Assembly: GCA_030537135.1 (NCBI GenBank) | Contig: JAUNOP010000016.1 | Location: 1 to 43,748 of the forward strand | DNA: 43,748 bases | From: Eubacteriales bacterium | GTDB taxonomy: Bacteria > Bacillota > Clostridia > Lachnospirales > Lachnospiraceae | Reading direction: 5' to 3' | Shown here: piece after piece, positions 1-8,375 of the stretch | Position numbering within the stretch: position 1 is the stretch's first letter | How the letters are laid out: each line of letters opens with the position of its first letter | The notes under the pieces: generated by a model | The model's input: only the letters and a program-made list of their open reading frames with translations | The model's database searches: none | What the model was told of the DNA's origin: nothing | Position numbers and translations under genes: made by a program

Positions 1-55
1 TCGAATTGATACCAGCTAATGTTTTATACGCTATACCCAAAGTTCAGAAAGAACC

Positions 56-1612
56 TTGCTTTTGATACTTGCTTTTTTATGCCTTGGCGTATTGATAAAT
101 GTTCCCGTTTCTGCTGCAAAGGAAAAAAGTACGGTGGTAAAGCTTGTTGACGGCACTGGGCGGTATCTGGAAAAAGCAGGAGGCGCCTGGTACCTGAGAA
201 ATTCGGCTGGAAAGAAAATTTCGGGTCTTCAGTATATAAAGCTTGCCTCTTCCATGTCTTCGGAAAAAATTTCCACAGGGTATTATTATTTTGACGGCAA
301 GGGCTGTCTGACGCGTAAATCCAGAGTGATTTACGTGAAAAACAGAAGGATTCACAACAGAACCTTTAATGGATATTACTACATATCCGGCACAGGAAGA
401 CTTCTCTATGGAGATATTGGAATCCGAAAGCTGAATGTAACAGTGAATAATAAAGAGTTTAATGGAATTTATTATATCGGAGAGTTTGGAAAAATTTCCA
501 CAGGAAATTCTGTTCACTATATCTATAAAGCCTCTGCAGGCGGCAAGACCTTTCAAAATGGATATTTCTATTTTCAAAAAGGAGTTCTGCTTACCACTCC
601 TAAAATTATTTACAATATGAACCTGAAATCCTATGACGGAGGTAAAACGTTCAAGGGAAATTATTATTTTGGAGATAAAAACGGAAGACTCGTTGCAAAG
701 ACAGGATGGTACACAGTAAAAAATGAGAAATATCATTTTAATAAATCAGGAAAAATGTCTGTGAACTGCTGGAAGGATGGGTATTATCTGCTTGGCGATG
801 GAAAAATCGCAAGAAGCATGGCGGTACCGGGCAGCTATGTGGACTGCGACGGAAGAAGGTGCCAGAGAGATGAGTATGTCCTGAGCGCTTATAAAAAACA
901 GCTTCAGGCAAAAATACAGAGCTATGGAGGACAATGGGGAATCTATATTAAGAACCTCAGTACAGGAGATATTATAGGGATTAATGAAAACGTACCCATG
1001 TATCCTGCCAGCACCATCAAGGCGTTTATGATGGCTGCCACCTATGAAAAGATCAAGCAGGGAGCTATTTCAGACGCTTCCTATGCAGAGCAGCAGATTG
1101 TACCGATGATTTATTACAGCGATAACACCAGTTATAATACACTGGTGGAAATGTACGGCTCGTCAGGAACCTTTGCAGATGGAAGCGCTGCCTTTAATGG
1201 GTACCTCAAGAAGAACGGATATACATCCACAGCCTCTCATCATACGCTGCATCCGGCCAATACTATTTCCCAGTCAGACGGTAGTGGTCAGTATAATACA
1301 GCCAGCGCAAAAGACGGAGCCCTTCTCATGGAACGCATATACAGAGGAACCTGCGTCTCGCAGAAATATTCGGAAATTATGCTGGATAAATTGCTGAATC
1401 AATCTCACAAGGAATTTATTCCGTATCTGCTTCCATCAGGTGTGAGAGTAGCTGATAAACCTGGCTGGACAGATACAATATTTAATGATATTGCCATTGT
1501 ATACGGCCCTAAAACGCATTATATTATCAGTATTTATACGGAAGATGTGCCTGGAGGCATTCTGGCTGTGAGGGATATTTCCTCTTCTGTTTATCATTAT
1601 TTTAACGGCTGA
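56..1612 (+). CDS. Secreted repeat protein with class A beta-lactamase-like serine hydrolase domain
   Basis: The N-terminus is a hydrophobic signal peptide ending near VSAA. Residues about 30-260 carry degenerate aromatic/glycine repeats (GYYYFDGKG, GYYYISGTG, GYFYFQKG) like choline- or glucan-binding cell-wall repeats. Residues about 285-518 form a beta-lactamase2-type serine hydrolase domain: STIK at 319-322 fits the SxxK nucleophile motif, YSDN fits the SDN motif, and DKPGW stands where KTG is usual. It probably acts outside the cell, bound to the wall; substrate unknown. The TTG start has no clear ribosome site and gives a signal peptide without basic residues. ATG at 19 in another frame reads MFYTLYPKFRKNLAF, a good basic n-region, so a frameshift near position 56 or a mis-set start is possible. 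Confidence 0.8.
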   Translation: MLLILAFLCLGVLINVPVSAAKEKSTVVKLVDGTGRYLEKAGGAWYLRNSAGKKISGLQYIKLASSMSSEKISTGYYYFDGKGCLTRKSRVIYVKNRRIHNRTFNGYYYISGTGRLLYGDIGIRKLNVTVNNKEFNGIYYIGEFGKISTGNSVHYIYKASAGGKTFQNGYFYFQKGVLLTTPKIIYNMNLKSYDGGKTFKGNYYFGDKNGRLVAKTGWYTVKNEKYHFNKSGKMSVNCWKDGYYLLGDGKIARSMAVPGSYVDCDGRRCQRDEYVLSAYKKQLQAKIQSYGGQWGIYIKNLSTGDIIGINENVPMYPASTIKAFMMAATYEKIKQGAISDASYAEQQIVPMIYYSDNTSYNTLVEMYGSSGTFADGSAAFNGYLKKNGYTSTASHHTLHPANTISQSDGSGQYNTASAKDGALLMERIYRGTCVSQKYSEIMLDKLLNQSHKEFIPYLLPSGVRVADKPGWTDTIFNDIAIVYGPKTHYIISIYTEDVPGGILAVRDISSSVYHYFNG

Positions 1613-1700
1613 TTAGAGGCTTAACAATAAAATTCTGCGCAGGATGGCAGTATTTTTGCTTTGGCTTGTCCGGCGGCAATCAGGGATCTTTGAAACAGAG

Positions 1701-1746
1701 AAATCCCCGCTGCAGGTACACCATGTACCTGCAGCGGGGATTTTAG
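1701..1746. terminator. Bidirectional terminator between convergent genes
   Basis: A perfect 20-bp stem (1701-1720 with 1724-1743) closes on a 3-nt loop, with a T run on the + side and AAA on the left side. It lies between the converging serine hydrolase and hydrogenase genes and could end both transcripts. Confidence 0.85.
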
Positions 1747-1805
1747 TTTACTGAATGCATAACAAGCACTGAAAATCTCTTAAATGAAAATCCAGGAAGG
1801 TCTGC

Positions 1806-3311
1806 TTAATCGAGCTGGATTTCCTCCAAATCCTTGGACGGAATCTTCTGGGAGGAGCCTGCAATCAGAGCCTTCAGGGCCTTGGAACTCTTAGCAAGAG
1901 GAACATTGGTTCCTGCGCCGCCCATACATCCGCCAGGGCAGGCCATGCCTTCAATCATACAGCCCTTAATCTTGCCCGCCTTTGCCAGGGCAAGAATCTT
2001 CTTACAGTCAGCCAGAGTTTCTGCGTGCTCGATATGTACCGGAACATCTGGATAATATTCCTTCAGACACGCTTCGATTGCGCCGGCAACACCACCGGAT
2101 ACTGCATATCCGCGGCCAGCTCCGGTTGCGTCGTGCAGGGAGGAGTCGCCCTCAATAGAAGCAGGGTCAATTTCCTTGGCGTCAAAGAGTCCCCACAATT
2201 CTTCAAAGGTGAGAACAAAGTCCACGTCGCTGCGCACCGTTGTCCGCATAGCTTCCAGCTTCTTGGACGCACACGGTCCAATAAAGACAATCTTAGCTCC
2301 TGGGAATTCCTTCTTTACCTTTCGGGCGGTAGCTACCATAGGAGTCAGCTCCTGGGAAATATTTCCAATCATGGTAGGGAAGTATTTTCTTGCCATCATG
2401 GACCAGGACGGGCAGCAGGAGGTCAGGAGGAAGGGAAGATTTCCTGTGGCAACCTCATGCGCATAATGATGAGCCTCTGAGATAGCGCCGATGTCGGCTC
2501 CAAGAGCAACCTCGTAAACATTGGAAAAGCCTGTGGCCAAAAGGGCGGCCTTGAACTTTCTCGGAGTTACCTTGTCTCCGAACTGGCCAATATAAGCAGG
2601 AGCCACAATCGCAATAACCTGATCTCCTTCTCTCATGGCATGAGCCAGCTGGAAAATCTGGGATTTGTCGGAAATAGCGCCGAATGGGCAGCTTACCATA
2701 CACTGTCCGCAGGAAACACATTTGTCATCCATGATTTTGGCGCGTCCCAGCTCGTCGCTGGTAATGGCTTTCACACCGCAGGCGCGCTCGCAGGGGCGTT
2801 CCTTGTGGGCAATAGCATCATAAGGGCAGGCAGCCTTGCACTTGCCGCACTTAATACACTTACTCTGGTCAATGTGGGAATACCCGTCCACCATGGAGAT
2901 GGCACCCTTTGGACAGGCCTGCATACAGGGATGAGCCACACAGCCGCGGCACATATTGCTCACCTCATATTTGTTGGGAGCGCAGGCAGCGCAGGCAGAA
3001 GGAATGACCTGCATAAGAGGCGGTTCATAGTATTTTTCATCAATGTTGCTGGCCTCAATGCCTTCTGTCAGATGTACAGCCTTGTTTTCCGGACGCAGGG
3101 ACATACCCATGGCCAGTCTGACACGCTCACTGGCTACGGCGCGCTCTCTGTAAATATTGTCTCTGTATCTTGGCTTTTCCTGTACAATGCTGTAGGGAAT
3201 AGCCTCAACGTCATGAATCAGAGAGTCATCCGTGGAGAAGAAACCAATTTTTGCAATCTCTGTGAAAATTTTTCTTCGTATTTCATTCACTGGGGTATAC
3301 TGGTTGTTCAT
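1806..3311 (-). CDS. [FeFe] hydrogenase, probable group B, monomeric
   Basis: Catalyses reversible H2 formation with ferredoxin-type electron carriers, in the cytoplasm. The 501-residue protein has a Cys-rich region at about 106-130, ferredoxin-type 4Fe-4S motifs (CIKCGKCKAACP, CVSCGQCMVSCP) at about 150-210, and the H-cluster domain with L1 TSCCPSW (297-303), L2 GPCASKK (345-351) and L3 EGMACPGGCMGG (454-465). The L2 GPC form and the N-terminal Cys pattern resemble the group B1/B3 family rather than bifurcating HydA; the subgroup is inferred. It starts at ATG 3311 behind AGGAG and has its own promoter. It is divergent from the molybdenum genes, so it need not work with the formate dehydrogenase 8 kb away. 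Confidence 0.93.
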   Translation of the reverse strand: MNNQYTPVNEIRRKIFTEIAKIGFFSTDDSLIHDVEAIPYSIVQEKPRYRDNIYRERAVASERVRLAMGMSLRPENKAVHLTEGIEASNIDEKYYEPPLMQVIPSACAACAPNKYEVSNMCRGCVAHPCMQACPKGAISMVDGYSHIDQSKCIKCGKCKAACPYDAIAHKERPCERACGVKAITSDELGRAKIMDDKCVSCGQCMVSCPFGAISDKSQIFQLAHAMREGDQVIAIVAPAYIGQFGDKVTPRKFKAALLATGFSNVYEVALGADIGAISEAHHYAHEVATGNLPFLLTSCCPSWSMMARKYFPTMIGNISQELTPMVATARKVKKEFPGAKIVFIGPCASKKLEAMRTTVRSDVDFVLTFEELWGLFDAKEIDPASIEGDSSLHDATGAGRGYAVSGGVAGAIEACLKEYYPDVPVHIEHAETLADCKKILALAKAGKIKGCMIEGMACPGGCMGGAGTNVPLAKSSKALKALIAGSSQKIPSKDLEEIQLD

Positions 3312-3349
3312 GAGAATTCTCCTTTATAGTATTTTTCGCACTCACTCAT

Positions 3350-3378
3350 ATCATATAAGAAATATTGAAAAAAATCAA
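3350..3378 (-). promoter_or_regulatory. Promoter of the hydrogenase gene
   Basis: On the minus strand TTGATT (3378-3373), a 17-bp spacer and TATGAT (3355-3350) match a SigA-type promoter about 40 bp upstream of the hydrogenase start. Confidence 0.6.
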
Positions 3379-3415
3379 TGGAAAACGGTAAGTTTCAAAT
3401 TTTGTACATGACGTT

Positions 3416-3480
3416 ACTGTTCACACGGCTACTATCCCGCGAGGTGTTTTCGTGCCTCTGGTACGAAAATCCCGAACAGT
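3416..3480. repeat. Imperfect inverted-repeat element between divergent promoters
   Basis: Outer arms ACTGTTC (3416-3422) and GAACAGT (3474-3480) enclose a second pair, TTTTCGT and ACGAAAA, with an alternative GAGG/CCTC pairing. It lies outside both flanking promoters, so it is probably not a leader of either gene. It could be a small dispersed repeat or a regulator-binding structure. Confidence 0.45.
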
Positions 3481-3508
3481 TCAGCCATGCGCCAGGAAAC
3501 AAAGTCTC

Positions 3509-3537
3509 TTTACTTTATTTTTTTTCAGAGCTATAAT
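3509..3537 (+). promoter_or_regulatory. Promoter of the moeA operon
   Basis: TTTACT, a 17-bp spacer and a perfect TATAAT (3532-3537) lie 40 bp before the ATG of the molybdopterin-binding gene. Confidence 0.6.
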
Positions 3538-3577
3538 AAAAGCATAAATAAGCAGCAAGGGAACAAAGGAGAGAATT

Positions 3578-4603
3578 ATGAAGTGTATCAATACAACAGA
3601 TGCGGCGGGTCATGTCCTCTGCCATGACATCACAAGAATTATCAAGGATGTTGTGAAGGATACTGCCTTCCGCAAGGGACATATTGTGACTGAGGAGGAT
3701 ATCCCTGTCCTTCTCTCTCTGGGCAAGGACAGATTGTATGTATGGGAAAAGGATGAGAACATGCTTCACGAGAACGAAGCTGCCGAGATTCTCTGCAAAA
3801 TCTGTATCAATGAGAACATGCATCCAACAGAAGTAAAGGAAGGAAAAATCGAGCTGGTTGCAGACTGCGACGGTGTGTTTCAGATAGACGTGCCAAGACT
3901 GGATGCTGTCAATGAAATCGATGAGATTATGATTGCCTCCCGTCATACAAACTTTCCGGTAAAAAAAGGAGACAAGCTTCTGGGAACCCGTGTCATTCCC
4001 CTTGTCATTGCAAAGGAAAAGATGGAGCTTGTAAGGAAAGCGGCAGGAACCGAGCCTCTTGCAAGGCTTACTCCCTATAAAAAGCAGAAGGCAGCGATTG
4101 TGACAACCGGAAATGAAGTTTTCTATGGGAGAATCAAGGATACCTTTACTCCTGTTATAGAAGACAAGCTGAAAGCCTATGGCATTGAAGTGTGTGCTCA
4201 CAGGGTATGCAATGATGACAGAGAAAAAATCGCTGGAACCATCCTTGAGCTTAAGGAAAATGGAGCCCAGATGATTCTCTGCACCGGAGGCATGAGTGTG
4301 GACCCGGATGATATGACTCCAGGAGCCATCAAGAGTACTGGAGCCAGAATTGTTTCCTATGGAGCCCCAGTGCTTCCTGGAGCTATGTTTTTGCTTGGCT
4401 ATTTTGCTGACAAGACGCCTGTTATGGGACTTCCGGGTTGTGTCATGTATGCAAGGGCAACGGTTTTTGATCTGGTACTTCCCAGAATTGCAGCGGGGAT
4501 AGAGGTTACAAAAAAGGATCTGGCGCACATGGGAAACGGCGGACTTTGTCTTGGTTGCAGGGAATGCCACTTTCCATCCTGCAGCTTTGGAAAAGGAATA
4601 TAG
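3578..4603 (+). CDS. Molybdopterin-binding protein (MoeA/MogA-like) with Cys-rich tail
   Basis: The C-terminal half carries a MoCF-type molybdopterin-binding fold: AAIVTTGNEVFYG, then LCTGGMSVDPDDMTPGA and a late GLPGCVMYARATVFD. The N-terminal half (about 1-165) is a less typical region starting MKCINTTDAAGHVLCHDI. The last 25 residues hold CLGCRECHFPSC, a possible metal site. Such proteins occur beside formate dehydrogenases; a role in molybdenum insertion or cofactor handling is inferred, not shown. It is first in a + strand operon with moeA, mobB and the MobA-ModE fusion. The start follows AAAGGAGAG. It is shorter than MoeA and lacks the usual MoeA N-terminal motif DNPPFDRS, so it is not a second true MoeA. 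Confidence 0.85.
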   Translation: MKCINTTDAAGHVLCHDITRIIKDVVKDTAFRKGHIVTEEDIPVLLSLGKDRLYVWEKDENMLHENEAAEILCKICINENMHPTEVKEGKIELVADCDGVFQIDVPRLDAVNEIDEIMIASRHTNFPVKKGDKLLGTRVIPLVIAKEKMELVRKAAGTEPLARLTPYKKQKAAIVTTGNEVFYGRIKDTFTPVIEDKLKAYGIEVCAHRVCNDDREKIAGTILELKENGAQMILCTGGMSVDPDDMTPGAIKSTGARIVSYGAPVLPGAMFLLGYFADKTPVMGLPGCVMYARATVFDLVLPRIAAGIEVTKKDLAHMGNGGLCLGCRECHFPSCSFGKGI

Positions 4604-4655
4604 GCAGGACCTTGTATCTGCGTTTAAACGGAAAAAAGGAAATGGGAGGAAGGCT

Positions 4656-5861
4656 ATGGAAGGAGTAACAGTTGAAAAAGCAGCGGAGGTGATGCGCCAG
4701 TACGCGGCGCCGATTGTCAGGACAGAGGAGGTCATGCTCTTTGACACGCCGGGAAGGGTTCTTGCACAGGATATGATCTCGCAGATAGACAATCCTCCCT
4801 TTGACCGTTCTCCGATTGACGGCTATGCATGCCGCTCAAAGGACATCCGGGAAGCCTCAAAGCAGACGCCAGTGCTTTTATCTGTGATTGGAGAGGTAGA
4901 TGCAGGGGGATATATGGAGACTGGGGTCTGTTCTGGACAGGCGGTTCGGATTATGACAGGAGCGCCTGTGCCAGAGGGGTGCGACTGCTGTGTCAGACAG
5001 GAAAGCACAGACTATGGGGAGAATACGGTCTGCATCTATGAGGCAGTGAGACCCTGGGGAAATTACTGCTATCGCGGAGAGGATTTTAAGAAAGGAAGCC
5101 TTATGGTGAGAAAAGGCACAAGGCTTTCCTATGCAGAAGCAGGAATTTTGGCGAGTATGGGAAAAGAGCGTGTGCTGGTATATCAAAAGCCTAAAATTGC
5201 CCTTCTGACAACAGGAGACGAGGTGGTAAATCCCGGAGAGGAGCTTGCTCCCGGAAAAATCTATAACAGCAACCAGACAATGCTTGCCGTGCGCATGAGA
5301 GAATTGGGAATTCCTCCCTTTATGGTGCAGGCAGTGCCAGATGAGCCGGCTCTTATGGCTGCTGCGCTTAAGAGTGCAGCAGAGAAGGCAGATGTGATTG
5401 TCACCACAGGCGGCGTGTCTGTGGGAAAAAAGGATATCATGCATGAAGCGCTGCCCCTTCTGGGAGCAGAGCGGATTTTCTGGCGCGTGCTTTTAAAGCC
5501 TGGAACCCCTACTATTTTCTCTGTGTATAAGGGAATTCCGATTATCAGTCTTTCTGGCAATCCCTTTGGCGCTGCCGCGAATTTTGAGCTTTTGATTCGC
5601 CCCATGCTTGCAAAAATGACGCATGATGAGACGCTTCTTCCTGTGAAAAGAACAGCAAGGATGGCAGATACGTTTGCAAAGGCAAGTCCTGGACGACGCT
5701 TTATTCGAGCCATATGTAAGGACGGCAGAGTATATATGCCAGAGGGGCTGCATTCGTCCGGCGTACTCTCCTCCTTAAGCGGCTGCAACTGCATGGTGGA
5801 TATTCCGTCTGGAAATAAAGGGCTTTGGCCGGGAGACGAGGTTCAGGTTGTTGTATTATAG
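4656..5861 (+). CDS. moeA: Molybdopterin molybdenumtransferase MoeA
   Basis: MoeA ligates molybdate to adenylylated molybdopterin, the last core step of Moco synthesis. The 401-residue length is typical. Visible family motifs are NPPFDRSPIDGYA, GEVDAGG, RIMTGAPVPEGCD, LLTTGDEVVNPGE, TTGGVSVGKKD and the late LSGNPFGAAANFE. The open frame runs upstream to 4551, but ATG 4656 follows GGGAGGAAGG and gives the usual N-terminus, so it is chosen. The gene starts about 50 bp after the preceding molybdopterin-binding gene and is followed at 28 bp by mobB. Of the other core Moco genes, moaA and moaC are not in the window. Confidence 0.93.
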   Translation: MEGVTVEKAAEVMRQYAAPIVRTEEVMLFDTPGRVLAQDMISQIDNPPFDRSPIDGYACRSKDIREASKQTPVLLSVIGEVDAGGYMETGVCSGQAVRIMTGAPVPEGCDCCVRQESTDYGENTVCIYEAVRPWGNYCYRGEDFKKGSLMVRKGTRLSYAEAGILASMGKERVLVYQKPKIALLTTGDEVVNPGEELAPGKIYNSNQTMLAVRMRELGIPPFMVQAVPDEPALMAAALKSAAEKADVIVTTGGVSVGKKDIMHEALPLLGAERIFWRVLLKPGTPTIFSVYKGIPIISLSGNPFGAAANFELLIRPMLAKMTHDETLLPVKRTARMADTFAKASPGRRFIRAICKDGRVYMPEGLHSSGVLSSLSGCNCMVDIPSGNKGLWPGDEVQVVVL

Positions 5862-5888
5862 GGAATGCTTGACAGGAGGGAGCGATAT

Positions 5889-6395
5889 ATGAGCAAAAAA
5901 CCATATATGTTTGCAGTGAGCGGCGTGAAAAATTCAGGAAAAACAACACTGATAACAAGGCTTCTTCCCGTCCTTGGCGCACGCGGAATTAAGACAGCAG
6001 TGATTAAGCACGATGGTCATGAGTTTGAAGCAGATGTTCCGGGAACAGATACCTTTGCGCATCAGCAGGCAGGGGCCTATGGAACGGCTGTTTTTTCAGA
6101 CACAAGGTTCATGCTGGTAAAGCAGCAGCAGATAACAGAGCAGGAGCTTTGGCGCTTTTTTCCTGAGGCTGATTTGATACTTCTGGAGGGCTTTAAGCAC
6201 AGCTCTTATCCAAAGATAGAGGTGGTAAGGCAGGGAAACTCACAGCGCTGTGTGTGCGAGAGGGAACATCTGGCAGCAGTGGCGGCAGATTTTGTCCCAG
6301 AGGGGTGCATTGGGATTCCTGTATTCTCTCCTGATAATATTCAGGCGCTGGCAGACGTCATTCTTACCCATATGAGAGAGGAGAAAGCAAGATGA
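5889..6395 (+). CDS. mobB: Molybdopterin-guanine dinucleotide biosynthesis protein MobB
   Basis: A 168-residue P-loop GTP-binding protein that assists guanylylation of Moco. The Walker A GVKNSGKTTL is near residue 10, IKHDGHEFEADVPGTDTF follows, and LILLEGFKHS is the typical Walker B region. ATG 5889 lies 8 bp after AGGAGGG, better than the upstream ATG 5865. Its TGA overlaps the ATG of the next gene (ATGA), so the two are probably translationally coupled. Confidence 0.92.
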   Translation: MSKKPYMFAVSGVKNSGKTTLITRLLPVLGARGIKTAVIKHDGHEFEADVPGTDTFAHQQAGAYGTAVFSDTRFMLVKQQQITEQELWRFFPEADLILLEGFKHSSYPKIEVVRQGNSQRCVCEREHLAAVAADFVPEGCIGIPVFSPDNIQALADVILTHMREEKAR

Positions 6396-7294
6396 GGACA
6401 GGAGCATTGATTGTCGCCTCACTGCCGCATGAGAGAGAGTATGGTTCCAATGAAGAGAGTCCGACCTTTCTTCCGATGCTTCCTCTGGACGGAACAACTG
6501 TGATAAAACGAGAGATTGCCGTTTTGCGCAGAGCAGGAATCAGTCCCATTATTGTTCTGTGCGGCTATCAGAAGGAAGTGCTGAAAAACCATCTGATTCA
6601 TAATGGGGTTATCTTTTGCGAGGATGAGAAATTCAAGGAGCATACGCAGAGACAAAGCACAGACCTTGGTCTTTCCTTTGCGAAGGATTTATGCGAGCGA
6701 GTGCTAGTGCTTCCAGTAGAATATCCTGTCTTCTCAGCAGCGACTGTGCGGACGCTGCTGGAGAGCAGAGAGGATTGCGCGCCCCAGTATCAGGGAAAAA
6801 AGGGCTTTCCAAGGCTGTATTATCTGGGAAAGGCCAAAGGAGAAGAGGAACTGACAGGTCTTTGTGTGGAGGATCCGGGGATATTATACAGCATTGAGAA
6901 CGCAGAGGACGAGGAGCGTGTGCGCCAGTATGCCAGGGACGTGCGCGATGCCAATGAGCTTCGAATCAAACAAAAGGTGATACTTGCCAAGGAAGAGGAT
7001 TTCTTCGGACCAGGCGTATATGAGCTTTTGATAAAAATTGGAGAAACCGGGTCTATTCAGTCGGCGGCAAGAGAGATGGGAATGTCATATTCTAAGGGCT
7101 GGAAAATGGTGAACCGGGTGGAGGAGGAGATGGGCTTTCCGTTTCTCAACCGTCTGGCAGGAGGAAAAAGCGGCGGCAGCTCCACTCTGACGCAGGAGGG
7201 CAGGATTTTCCTGGAGAGGTATCATGCTCTTGTGACAGACCTGGGAAAAATGACCAGAAATTTTTTTGATGTGTATTTCAGAGACTTTCAATAG
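6392..7294 (+). CDS. MobA-like nucleotidyltransferase domain fused to ModE-type HTH domain
   Basis: Residues about 1-200 resemble a MobA/MocA nucleotidyltransferase fold, but the usual LAGGxSxRMGxDK signature is replaced by ALIVASLPHEREYG, so catalysis is doubtful. Residues about 205-300 match the DNA-binding half of ModE: YELLIKIGETGSIQSAAREM, then SYSKGWKMVNRVEEEMG and STLTQEGRIFLERY. ModE represses molybdate uptake genes when molybdate is bound, yet no MOP/TOBE molybdate-binding domain is seen here. The N-terminal domain may therefore sense a cofactor or nucleotide instead. It overlaps mobB by 4 bp and sits next to modABC, whose promoter has a ModE-like inverted repeat. Confidence 0.85.
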   Translation: MRTGALIVASLPHEREYGSNEESPTFLPMLPLDGTTVIKREIAVLRRAGISPIIVLCGYQKEVLKNHLIHNGVIFCEDEKFKEHTQRQSTDLGLSFAKDLCERVLVLPVEYPVFSAATVRTLLESREDCAPQYQGKKGFPRLYYLGKAKGEEELTGLCVEDPGILYSIENAEDEERVRQYARDVRDANELRIKQKVILAKEEDFFGPGVYELLIKIGETGSIQSAAREMGMSYSKGWKMVNRVEEEMGFPFLNRLAGGKSGGSSTLTQEGRIFLERYHALVTDLGKMTRNFFDVYFRDFQ

Positions 7295-7312
7295 AAAATA
7301 GGATACATGCGA

Positions 7313-7342
7313 AAAGCCAGGAGTTAAGCTGCTCCTGGCTTT
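7313..7342 (+). terminator. Hairpin after the moeA operon
   Basis: An 11-bp stem (AAAGCCAGGAG with CTCCTGGCTTT) and 8-nt loop lie 19 bp after the fusion gene. There is no long T run, so termination may be partial and allow readthrough into mod. Confidence 0.55.
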
Positions 7343-7434
7343 CCCTATCCGATCGCAGGCGGCAGCTTTTGCGTTGCTTGGCGAAGCTCTCAAGATAAGC
7401 GGCGCGAAAAAAGGGAAGGCTTTGAAAACAGGTA

Positions 7435-7463
7435 TTGACAGGGATGTCCTGAAAAAGTATAAT
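7435..7463 (+). promoter_or_regulatory. Consensus promoter of modABC
   Basis: Perfect TTGACA (7435-7440), a 17-bp spacer and perfect TATAAT (7458-7463). A promoter this strong would be expected to need repression, in keeping with the inverted repeat directly downstream. Confidence 0.85.
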
Positions 7464-7471
7464 AAAATCAT

Positions 7472-7495
7472 CGTTATTCTTTATAAAAAATAACG
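7472..7495. promoter_or_regulatory. ModE-like operator
   Basis: CGTTATT-N10-AATAACG is a perfect 7-bp inverted repeat at about +2 to +25 of the modA transcript. The arms resemble ModE half-sites (CGnTAT...ATAnCG). The ModE-type HTH protein encoded just upstream is the obvious candidate to bind it. Assignment is inference from position and pattern. Confidence 0.6.
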
Positions 7496-7540
7496 GGTGG
7501 GAGAAAGAAAAAAGAGTGCAGAGACATATTGGAAGGGAAG

Positions 7541-8374
7541 ATGAAAATGAAAAAGAACCAAATGAAAAGGTACCTGACAATCGGCGCCATATCTTCGGCA
7601 GCAGCCTTGGCCGCTATCCAGAGCTGCGCAGCAGGAGAAGAGACAGAGCTTGTCGTATTTGCAGCAGCATCCATGACAGAGACGCTCACAGAAATTGCCG
7701 ATTTGTATAAGGAAGCAGCGCCTGATGTTACGCTTATCTATACCTTTGACTCCTCTGGTACGCTCAAGACCCAGATTCAGGAGGGAGCAGACTGCGACCT
7801 CTTCATCTCAGCAGCACAGAAGCAGATGAATCAGCTTGATATCACGGCAGACGCAGAGGTTAATACAGAGGGACTTGACTTTGTATTAGAGGACAGTCGA
7901 TTCGATTTGGTGGAAAATAAAGTAGTTCTGGCTGTTCCAGAGGGCAATCCAGCTGAAATCGAGTCCTTTGAAGACCTTGGAACAGACAAGCTTTCCCTTA
8001 TCTGTCTGGGAAATGAGGATGTTCCTGTGGGCGCATACTCAGAAGAAATTTTAACAAATCTGGGAATCCTGGATGAGCTTGCCGAAAGCTCCAAAATTAC
8101 CTATGGTTCCAATGTCAAGGAAGTGACCACACAGATTTCCGAAGCCTCTGTTGACTGCGGAATCATCTATGCCACAGATGCTTTTTCCGCAGGATTGACA
8201 GTGGTAGATGAGGCAGGCGCTGATCTGTGCGGACAGGTGGTTTATCCTGCTGCTGTGATGAAATCCTCTGAGCATCCAGATGAGGCAAAGGCTTTTCTTG
8301 AGTTTCTGACAACAGATGAGGCGGCCGCTGTTTTTGAAAATGTGGGCTTTACCATGGTAAAAGCAGGAGAATAG
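7541..8374 (+). CDS. modA: Molybdate ABC transporter substrate-binding protein ModA
   Basis: ModA captures molybdate outside the membrane and delivers it to ModBC. After a basic N-terminus and hydrophobic segment comes a possible lipobox (AIQSC), then the typical start of the mature domain, ELVVFAAASMTETL. TFDSSGTLKTQIQEGADCDLFISA and the central ENKVVLAVPEGNP are also family-like. ATG 7541 and ATG 7547 are both possible; GGAAGGG at 7531 suits 7547 slightly better for spacing. The gene directly precedes modB. Confidence 0.92.
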   Translation: MKMKKNQMKRYLTIGAISSAAALAAIQSCAAGEETELVVFAAASMTETLTEIADLYKEAAPDVTLIYTFDSSGTLKTQIQEGADCDLFISAAQKQMNQLDITADAEVNTEGLDFVLEDSRFDLVENKVVLAVPEGNPAEIESFEDLGTDKLSLICLGNEDVPVGAYSEEILTNLGILDELAESSKITYGSNVKEVTTQISEASVDCGIIYATDAFSAGLTVVDEAGADLCGQVVYPAAVMKSSEHPDEAKAFLEFLTTDEAAAVFENVGFTMVKAGE

Positions 8375-8375
8375 C

